Assembly (NCBI GenBank): GCA_018399515.1
Contig: JAGYOB010000258.1
Span: forward strand, 1 to 9,991
Source of the DNA: Candidatus Nanopelagicales bacterium
GTDB taxonomy: Bacteria > Actinomycetota > Actinomycetes > S36-B12
Direction: 5' to 3'
Length of the DNA stretch: 9,991 nt
Shown here: positions 5,562-9,991 of the stretch, piece by piece
Position numbering within the stretch: position 1 is the stretch's first letter
How the letters are laid out: the number at the start of each line of letters is the position of its first letter
Translations under genes and position numbers: made by a program
Notes under the pieces: model-generated
Database searches by the model: none
Told to the model about the DNA's origin: nothing
The model's input: only the letters and a program-made list of their open reading frames with translations

Positions 5562-7604
5562 TCAGGCGCCGACCAGGCCCTTTGCTCGACGCACTTCGTC
5601 GATGATGCGGCCCATGATCGCGGTCGCGTCGTAATCCTTCGGCGTGAACACCGCGGCGACCCCAGCCTCGGTCAACTCCGCAGCGTCGGCCTCGGGGATG
5701 ATCCCACCCACGACGACGACCGTGTCGTCCATTCCAGCCTCGCGCAATCCCCGCACGACCTGGGGGACGAGTTCACGGTGGGATCCGGACAGAATCGACA
5801 GGCCGACGACGTCGACGTCCTCCTCGACGGCGCCGGCGATGATCTGCGCCGGGGTGAGCCGGATGCCCTGGTAGATGACTTCGAAGCCCGCGTCGCGAGC
5901 GCGCACCGCGATCTGCTCTGCACCATTGGAGTGTCCATCCAGACCGGGCTTGCCGACCAGGAATCTCAGTTTCGCCCCGAGTTCTTCGGCGGTCGACTGC
6001 ACCCGCGCGCGTACATCGGCGAGCGTTCCACCCGGATCGGACACACCGACCGCGCTCGAGACTCCGGTCGGAGCGCGGTATTCCCCGAACTCTTCTCGCA
6101 ACGTGCCCGCCCATTCACCGGTCGTCACGCCGGAACGGGCACAGTTGATCGTCGCCTCGACGAGATTGGCCGTCGTCTTCGCAGCCGCGCGAAGGTCTGC
6201 CAGAGCCTGGGCAACCGCCTCATCATCTCGCTGGGCGCGCCATGCCTCGAGGGATGCGATGGCCTCGGCCTGCACCTGCGGATCGACCACCTGGATCGCA
6301 GTCTCCAGGTCCGCCAGAAGCGGGTTGTCCTCCGTCGTGGTGAACGCATTGACCCCGACGATGATGTCGTCACCGGACTCGATACCCGCACGACGTTCGG
6401 CATGCGATGCGACGAGTTGACCTTTCATATAGCCACTCTCGACCGTTGCTACAGCACCACCTAGGGACAGCACGCGATCGATCTCGGTGCGGGCCTCGGC
6501 GATCATCTGATCCACCTTGGCTTCGATCACGTGCGAGCCGGTGAAGATGTCGTCGTATTCCAGTAGGTCGGTTTCATAAGCCAAGACCTGCTGGATGCGC
6601 AGCGACCACTGCTGGTCCCAGGGCCGCGGCAAGCCCAGGGCCTCATTCCACGCGGGGAGCTGAACGGCTCGCGCCCGGGCATCCTTCGACAGCGTGACAG
6701 CCAGCATCTCCAGCACGATGCGCTGGACGTTGTTCTCCGGCTGCGCCTCTGACAGACCGAGGGAATTAACCTGTACGCCGTAGCGGAATCGCCGCTGCTT
6801 GGGATCGGTGATGCCGTAGCGCTCACGGGTGATGTCATCCCAGATCGCGACGAAGGCGCGGACCTTGCACATCTCCTCGATGAAGCGCACACCGGCGTTG
6901 ACGAAGAACGACATGCGGGCGACGACGGCTCCGAACTGCTCGGGTGGGATCTGCCCGGAATCACGCACCGCATCAAGCACGGAGATCGCCGTGCAGATCG
7001 AGTACGCGATCTCCTGAACGGGTGTAGCCCCGGCTTCCTGCAGGTGATAGGAGCAGATATTGATCGGATTCCAGGAGGGCATGTTGATGACGGTGTAGGA
7101 GATCATGTCCGCGGTCAGCCGCAACGACGGCTCGGGCGGGAACACGTAGGTTCCTCGCGACAGGTATTCCTTGATGATGTCGTTCTGCGTCGTGCCCTGC
7201 AGCGCCGACACGTCCGCACCCTGCTCCTGCCCTACCGCCGCGTACAGGGCCAACAGCCACATCGCTGTGGCGTTGATGGTCATCGAGGTGTTCATGTCCG
7301 CCAGCGGGATGCCCTCGAAGAGTCGCCGCATGTCCCCCAGGTGGGCGATCGGAACACCGACCTTGCCGACCTCGCCCGAGGCCATCGGGTCATCGGGGTC
7401 GTACCCGGTCTGGGTGGGCAGATCGAAAGCGACCGACAATCCCGTCTGCCCCTTGGCCAGATTGCGCCGATACAGCGCATTGGACTCCGCCGGAGTCGAA
7501 TGCCCCGCGTAGGTACGCATCAGCCAGGGTCGATCCTTCGTCGGTCGATCCCTGCCCGGCCGGTCCGAATCTGGGCGGTCGGAACGATCGTTAACGCGCG
7601 TCAT
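5562..7604 (-). CDS. meaA: Adenosylcobalamin-dependent acyl-CoA mutase, MeaA / ethylmalonyl-CoA mutase type, 680 aa
   Basis: This is a radical B12 mutase that rearranges a branched dicarboxylyl-CoA. In the MeaA/Ecm group, (2R)-ethylmalonyl-CoA becomes (2S)-methylsuccinyl-CoA. Residues 25-510 form the substrate barrel, with RPWLMRTYAGHST (26-37), GLSVAFDLPTQTGYDPDD, MNTSMTINATA (104-114) and PENNVQRI. Residues 545-675 form the B12 domain with DGHSNG (Asp556, His558, Gly561), GLSILSGSH and VVGG. Both domains are on one chain. FDLPTQTGYD and MNTSMTINA, instead of the FDLATHRGYD and MSVSMTMNGA style of methylmalonyl-CoA mutase, place it with MeaA, and it resembles the Streptomyces protein throughout. 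I chose ATG at 7604; a longer frame opens with GTG at 7652. The N-terminus (1-24) has a DRP-rich repeat not seen in the catalytic core. Cofactor would come from the adenosyltransferase at 9287. Exact substrate preference among related mutases is inferred. Confidence 0.93.
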   Translation of the reverse strand: MTRVNDRSDRPDSDRPGRDRPTKDRPWLMRTYAGHSTPAESNALYRRNLAKGQTGLSVAFDLPTQTGYDPDDPMASGEVGKVGVPIAHLGDMRRLFEGIPLADMNTSMTINATAMWLLALYAAVGQEQGADVSALQGTTQNDIIKEYLSRGTYVFPPEPSLRLTADMISYTVINMPSWNPINICSYHLQEAGATPVQEIAYSICTAISVLDAVRDSGQIPPEQFGAVVARMSFFVNAGVRFIEEMCKVRAFVAIWDDITRERYGITDPKQRRFRYGVQVNSLGLSEAQPENNVQRIVLEMLAVTLSKDARARAVQLPAWNEALGLPRPWDQQWSLRIQQVLAYETDLLEYDDIFTGSHVIEAKVDQMIAEARTEIDRVLSLGGAVATVESGYMKGQLVASHAERRAGIESGDDIIVGVNAFTTTEDNPLLADLETAIQVVDPQVQAEAIASLEAWRAQRDDEAVAQALADLRAAAKTTANLVEATINCARSGVTTGEWAGTLREEFGEYRAPTGVSSAVGVSDPGGTLADVRARVQSTAEELGAKLRFLVGKPGLDGHSNGAEQIAVRARDAGFEVIYQGIRLTPAQIIAGAVEEDVDVVGLSILSGSHRELVPQVVRGLREAGMDDTVVVVGGIIPEADAAELTEAGVAAVFTPKDYDATAIMGRIIDEVRRAKGLVGA

Positions 7605-7629
7605 CCACCCAGGGTACCCACGTGGGTGG
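7605..7629. promoter_or_regulatory. Nested palindromes between meaA and a divergent gene, possible operator
   Basis: Within the 39 bases separating two divergent starts lies a 12-bp perfect palindrome ACCCACGTGGGT (7616-7627) centred on CACGTG. CCACCCA (7605-7611) and TGGGTGG (7623-7629) form a second inverted pair, and GGGTACCC (7612-7619) is a third overlapping palindrome. A dyad directly beside a start codon in a divergent promoter is the usual place for a dimeric repressor, or could be an mRNA hairpin over the meaA ribosome site. Which protein binds, if any, is unknown. Confidence 0.45.
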
Positions 7630-7643
7630 CGGACTTCACCGGG

Positions 7644-7982
7644 ATGGACCACGATGGAGGCGTGGGCAACTCCTACTCCTACATCTTCGGGCCGATCATG
7701 GCCTTCGCCGGTCTGGGCATCCTGGTGCTGTTACTGCGCTGGACGTTCTCGCGCGGGGGCTCGCTGGTCGCCGCCCCGGCGCGTCCGGGCGCACCGGAGG
7801 AGTACGGGCTGCTGGTACCCGTGGCCCAGCCGGCCACCTATATCGAGGGCGAGATGCTGCGTCGAAAACTGGAGGACGGTGCGATCCGCGCCACCTTGGT
7901 CCAGACCGTCGACGGCCCTCGGGTCATGGTCTGGCCCAACGATGAGTCAGCGGCTCGCCGCATCGTCACTCGGATGCGGTGA
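7644..7982 (+). CDS. Small membrane-anchored protein with a DUF2007-like C-terminal domain, 112 aa
   Basis: This appears to be a bitopic membrane protein. Residues about 13-35 (YIFGPIMAFAGLGILVLLLRW) form one hydrophobic helix followed by TFSRGG, which suggests the rest lies in the cytosol. A Pro/Ala-rich linker follows, then a soluble part with YGLLVPVAQ and EGEMLRRKLEDGAIRATLVQ, ending in VMVWPNDESAARRIV. That pattern (helix preceding a strand, then a short domain ending in an amphipathic helix) resembles DUF2007 'putative signal transducing protein' domains; this is inference. The start is uncertain: GTG 7626, ATG 7644 and GTG 7662 are all in frame, and a GGAGG lies too close to the last to serve it. 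The gene's 3' end overlaps murA by 17 bases. It diverges from meaA across a palindromic gap. No catalytic residues are seen and no function can be named. Confidence 0.75.
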   Translation: MDHDGGVGNSYSYIFGPIMAFAGLGILVLLLRWTFSRGGSLVAAPARPGAPEEYGLLVPVAQPATYIEGEMLRRKLEDGAIRATLVQTVDGPRVMVWPNDESAARRIVTRMR

Positions 7983-9240
7983 CCCGCTCCACCTGCGCAC
8001 CGAGAGCGGTCAACGCGTCGACGAATCCGGCGTAACCCCGATCGATGTGGTGCACCTCGTAAACCGTCGTCACACCCTCGGCAACGAGTCCGGCCAGCAC
8101 CAACCCGGCCCCCGCACGGATATCGGTCGCCTCGACCGGCGCACCGCTCAGCGAGTCGCGACCACGTACGAGCGCGTGATGGCCCTCAGTCTGAACATCG
8201 GCCCCGAGACGAGCGAGTTCGTGCACGAATCGGAACCGGGCTTCGAAGAGGTTCTCGGTCACGAGTGACGCGCCTTCGGCGATCGCGTTCAAGGCGATGA
8301 ACTGAGGCTGCAGATCGGTGGGGAACCCCGGATACGGCAGGGTGACGATGTCGATCGCGCGGGGGCGGTCGTCCATCCGCACGGTGAACTCCCCCGCGTG
8401 AACCTCGATATCGGCTCCGGCAGTCGCGAGTTTGTCGAGAGCGATCTCCAGATGCTCTGGACGGGCGTTGGTGATCGTGATCTCACCGCGCGTCATCGCA
8501 GCAGCGACCGCCCAGGTTCCCGCCACGATGCGATCGGGAACGGTCTCGTGCCGCACCGCTGACAGCGTGTCGACCCCATCGATGGTCAGCATCGAGGAGC
8601 CGATGCCCTCGATCACCGCTCCCATCTGGACGAGCAGCTGGCAGATATCGATGATTTCTGGTTCGCGAGCGGCGTTATCGATCACGGTCCGCCCACGTGC
8701 GGTCACCGCGGCCATCAGCAGGGTCTCGGTTGCCCCCACACTGGGGAAGTCCAGCCAGATGGTCGCCCCGGTCAATCGGTCGGCCTGGGCGTGCAGGAAG
8801 CCATGTTCGACGCGCACCGCGGCACCCATGCGTTCCAGGCCGGCCACGTGCATGTCCAAGCCCCGGGACCCGATGTTGTCGCCACCGGGTAGCGCGATAT
8901 CCGCCTCACCGCACCGAGCCAGAAGCGGTCCGAGCACGCTGATGGAGGCACGCATCCGTCGGACAAGGTCGTAGTCGGCCCGGTGGGCCGGAGTCGCGGG
9001 CACGTCGATCGCCACGATGCTGCGCTGACGGTCGTGTTCGACCTCACAGCCCAACCGGCGCAGCAACTCCGCCATGATCTCCACGTCGAGGATCTCGGGC
9101 ACCTCGGTGAGCACCGTGCGCCCCTCGGCCAGCAATGCCGCAGCCATGAGTTTCAGCACGCTGTTCTTCGCGCCGGTCAAGCGCACCTGCCCCACCAGGC
9201 GTGCACCGCCGGTGATCTCAAGCGCCTCCACATCCGCCAT
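7966..9240 (-). CDS. murA: UDP-N-acetylglucosamine 1-carboxyvinyltransferase MurA, Asp variant, 424 aa
   Basis: MurA transfers enolpyruvate from PEP to UDP-GlcNAc, the first committed step of peptidoglycan synthesis, in the cytosol. Length and motifs are standard. LTGAKNSVLKLMAAALL holds Lys25 and Asn26, FPTDLQPQF holds Asp309 (the general base in E. coli numbering D305), and HIDRGYAGF holds Arg401. The flexible catalytic loop reads LPGGDNIGSRGLD (118-129), so Asp121 stands where most bacteria have the Cys that fosfomycin alkylates. Asp is also found in mycobacterial MurA and confers intrinsic resistance there, so the same is expected here. The usual GxRPxD in the loop is GSRGLD, with Gly127 for Pro. 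The ATG at 9240 has no clear ribosome site and follows a 16-bp near-palindrome. The stop overlaps the convergent gene by 17 bases. AroA, a relative, is excluded by the UDP-sugar motifs. Confidence 0.97.
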   Translation of the reverse strand: MADVEALEITGGARLVGQVRLTGAKNSVLKLMAAALLAEGRTVLTEVPEILDVEIMAELLRRLGCEVEHDRQRSIVAIDVPATPAHRADYDLVRRMRASISVLGPLLARCGEADIALPGGDNIGSRGLDMHVAGLERMGAAVRVEHGFLHAQADRLTGATIWLDFPSVGATETLLMAAVTARGRTVIDNAAREPEIIDICQLLVQMGAVIEGIGSSMLTIDGVDTLSAVRHETVPDRIVAGTWAVAAAMTRGEITITNARPEHLEIALDKLATAGADIEVHAGEFTVRMDDRPRAIDIVTLPYPGFPTDLQPQFIALNAIAEGASLVTENLFEARFRFVHELARLGADVQTEGHHALVRGRDSLSGAPVEATDIRAGAGLVLAGLVAEGVTTVYEVHHIDRGYAGFVDALTALGAQVERVTASE

Positions 9241-9256
9241 GGTAGGCGCGCCTGCC
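9241..9256. promoter_or_regulatory. Near-palindrome at the murA start
   Basis: GGTAGGCGCGCCTGCC is a 16-bp dyad with a perfect 10-bp core (AGGCGCGCCT) and a single mismatched pair. It abuts the murA ATG inside the 46-base gap to the divergent adenosyltransferase gene, and replaces the place where a ribosome site would be. It could be an operator or a 5' mRNA hairpin; GC-rich dyads arise easily by chance at this base composition. Confidence 0.35.
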
Positions 9257-9274
9257 GATATCCCCCACCTGCCC

Positions 9275-9280
9275 TACGCT
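9275..9280 (+). promoter_or_regulatory. Candidate -10 box for a leaderless adenosyltransferase mRNA
   Basis: TACGCT matches TANNNT and ends six bases before the ATG at 9287. No Shine-Dalgarno sequence precedes the start, so a transcript beginning at the ATG is plausible, as is common in actinobacteria. A -35 element is only weakly suggested by CTGCCG at 9252-9257. Confidence 0.45.
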
Positions 9281-9286
9281 GGCGGC

Positions 9287-9865
9287 ATGGTCAATCTCAC
9301 GCGCATCTACACCCGTACCGGCGACGACGGGACCACCTCACTCGGGGACATGACCCGTACCCGCAAGACCGATGCGCGGCTGGCTGCCTACGCCGATGTG
9401 GACGAAGCCAACTCCAGTATCGGGGTGGCGGTGACCGTCGGGGAGATCGACGCGGACATCCACGCGCTGCTCATCGGGGTGCAAAACGACCTGTTCGATG
9501 TCGGTGCCGACCTGTGCACGCCGATCGTGACCGACCCGGAGTATCCACCGCTGCGGATCACGCAGGAGTACATCACGCGGCTAGAAGCTGCGTGCGACGC
9601 CTATAACGAGCGCCTCGAGCCGCTCCGGTCGTTCATTCTGCCCGGAGGCACGAAGGAGGCGGCACTGTTGCACATGGCCCGCACCATCACCCGGCGCGCC
9701 GAGCGGTCCACCTGGGATGCGATCGAAACCTACGGCGACGGCGTCAATCCGCTCACCGCTTCCTACCTCAACCGACTGTCGGACCTGCTGTTCATCCTCG
9801 CCCGTACGGCCAATGCGCAACAGGGTGACGTTCTGTGGCAGCCGGGCGGCAGCGACTCTCAATAG
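9287..9865 (+). CDS. PduO-type cob(I)alamin (corrinoid) adenosyltransferase, 192 aa
   Basis: This enzyme transfers the 5'-deoxyadenosyl group of ATP to cob(I)alamin, giving adenosylcobalamin. The PduO/MMAB signatures are all present: the ATP-binding TRTGDDGTTSLGD (9-21), Lys27, DEANSSIG (39-46), SFILPGGTKEAALLHMARTITRRAER (key residues Phe116, Arg132 and Arg137) and LNRLSDLLFILAR (161-173) with Asp166. Phe116 and Arg132 correspond to the residues that hold the corrinoid base-off and bind ATP in characterised PduO enzymes. Length is typical of a single-domain family member. The start at 9287 gives MVNLTRIYTRTGDDG; the open frame extends further upstream but into murA. The gene diverges from murA, an arrangement also found in Mycobacterium. 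Its product feeds the MeaA-type mutase encoded 1.7 kb away, and possibly other B12 enzymes elsewhere. Confidence 0.95.
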   Translation: MVNLTRIYTRTGDDGTTSLGDMTRTRKTDARLAAYADVDEANSSIGVAVTVGEIDADIHALLIGVQNDLFDVGADLCTPIVTDPEYPPLRITQEYITRLEAACDAYNERLEPLRSFILPGGTKEAALLHMARTITRRAERSTWDAIETYGDGVNPLTASYLNRLSDLLFILARTANAQQGDVLWQPGGSDSQ

Positions 9866-9991
9866 CCAAACGCGCACCTAGGTCACCGCGTCCCGAGGAA
9901 TCTCGTGCCTCGAATTGGGGTACGGGGCACCGGCAGCCTGCCTCGATCAGGAGAGCCCGGACCATCGACTCGCGGGGAGACTCCGCGCGGG
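9866..9991. other. Non-coding tail downstream of the adenosyltransferase gene
   Basis: I see no recognisable gene in these 126 bases on either strand. Inverted pairs are present: CGAGG with CCTCG (about 9895-9913), GTGCC with GGCAC around 9906-9931, and a stronger hairpin at 9971-9987. In mycobacteria the ATP synthase operon and a DUF2550 gene lie on this side and point toward the adenosyltransferase gene. If that order holds here, this is a convergent intergenic region. Confidence 0.5.
9971..9987. terminator. GC-rich hairpin, possible terminator
   Basis: CGCGGGGAGACTCCGCG can fold into a seven-pair stem (one G-T pair) with an AGA loop, about 105 bases after the adenosyltransferase stop. There is no U tract before the window ends, so it is at best a hairpin-only terminator. 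It could equally be chance in GC-rich DNA. Confidence 0.3.

Noticed and set aside
5487..6464. 325-aa plus-strand open frame antisense to meaA
   Set aside because: A high-GC shadow frame: the opposite strand encodes a full B12-binding domain and barrel with conserved motifs.
5562..7604. Methylmalonyl-CoA mutase large subunit
   Set aside because: The FDLPTQTGYD and MNTSMTINATA motifs and overall resemblance fit MeaA/ethylmalonyl-CoA mutase better, and there is no partner small subunit gene nearby.
7044..7643. Long upstream extension of the small membrane protein frame
   Set aside because: The open frame continues through the meaA coding region on the opposite strand; residues there look like shadow sequence, and the recognisable protein begins near 7644.
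1..9991. Defence system, CRISPR array, prophage or transposon
   Set aside because: No repeat-spacer pattern, integrase, transposase, toxin-antitoxin pair or phage gene was found; NucS is a housekeeping repair enzyme here.
9866..9991. Start of the 16S rRNA operon, which follows murA in mycobacteria
   Set aside because: The tail lies on the adenosyltransferase side, not downstream of murA, and contains no recognisable 16S start.

Overview
The window is GC-rich, gene-dense DNA that reads as the chromosome of an actinobacterium (Actinomycetota). The evidence is gene content: an actinobacterial-type NucS mismatch endonuclease, a MurA with Asp in place of the catalytic Cys (as in mycobacteria), a small actinobacterial CxxC/HxHxxC protein, and a MeaA-type B12 mutase resembling the Streptomyces enzyme. 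Genes are packed with overlaps of 1 to 17 bases, and no gap exceeds about 130 bases. I see no transposase, integrase, CRISPR array, tRNA or rRNA. This is core or near-core metabolism, not an obvious accessory island.

Layout. On the minus strand at the left, a compact run of four genes is transcribed right to left: a double-length 3-hydroxyacyl-CoA dehydrogenase (1453-3231), a small zinc-binding-type protein (1183-1446), an alpha/beta hydrolase (410-1183) and a short-chain dehydrogenase cut by the window edge (1-413). The stop and start codons of the last three overlap (TGATG, then ATGA), so translation is probably coupled. An aldehyde dehydrogenase (3339-4838, plus strand) diverges from this run. 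It converges on nucS (4867-5538, minus), which lies 23 bases downstream of the ethylmalonyl-CoA-mutase-like meaA (5562-7604, minus). Diverging from meaA across 39 bases of nested palindromes is a one-helix membrane protein (7644-7982, plus). Its 3' end overlaps murA (7966-9240, minus) by 17 bases. A PduO-type cobalamin adenosyltransferase (9287-9865, plus) diverges from murA. The last 126 bases hold no recognisable gene.

How the genes fit together. The adenosyltransferase makes the adenosylcobalamin that the MeaA-type mutase needs. The mutase and the 3-hydroxyacyl-CoA dehydrogenase both fit acyl-CoA metabolism of the ethylmalonyl-CoA or butyryl-CoA type, although crotonyl-CoA carboxylase/reductase, the pathway's hallmark enzyme, is not in the window. 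NucS (mutation avoidance) and MurA (peptidoglycan) are housekeeping genes interleaved with these. The most notable points are the two halves of the fused dehydrogenase with different predicted cofactor pockets, the palindromic divergent region in front of meaA, and the meaA-nucS pairing. I found no convincing new system.
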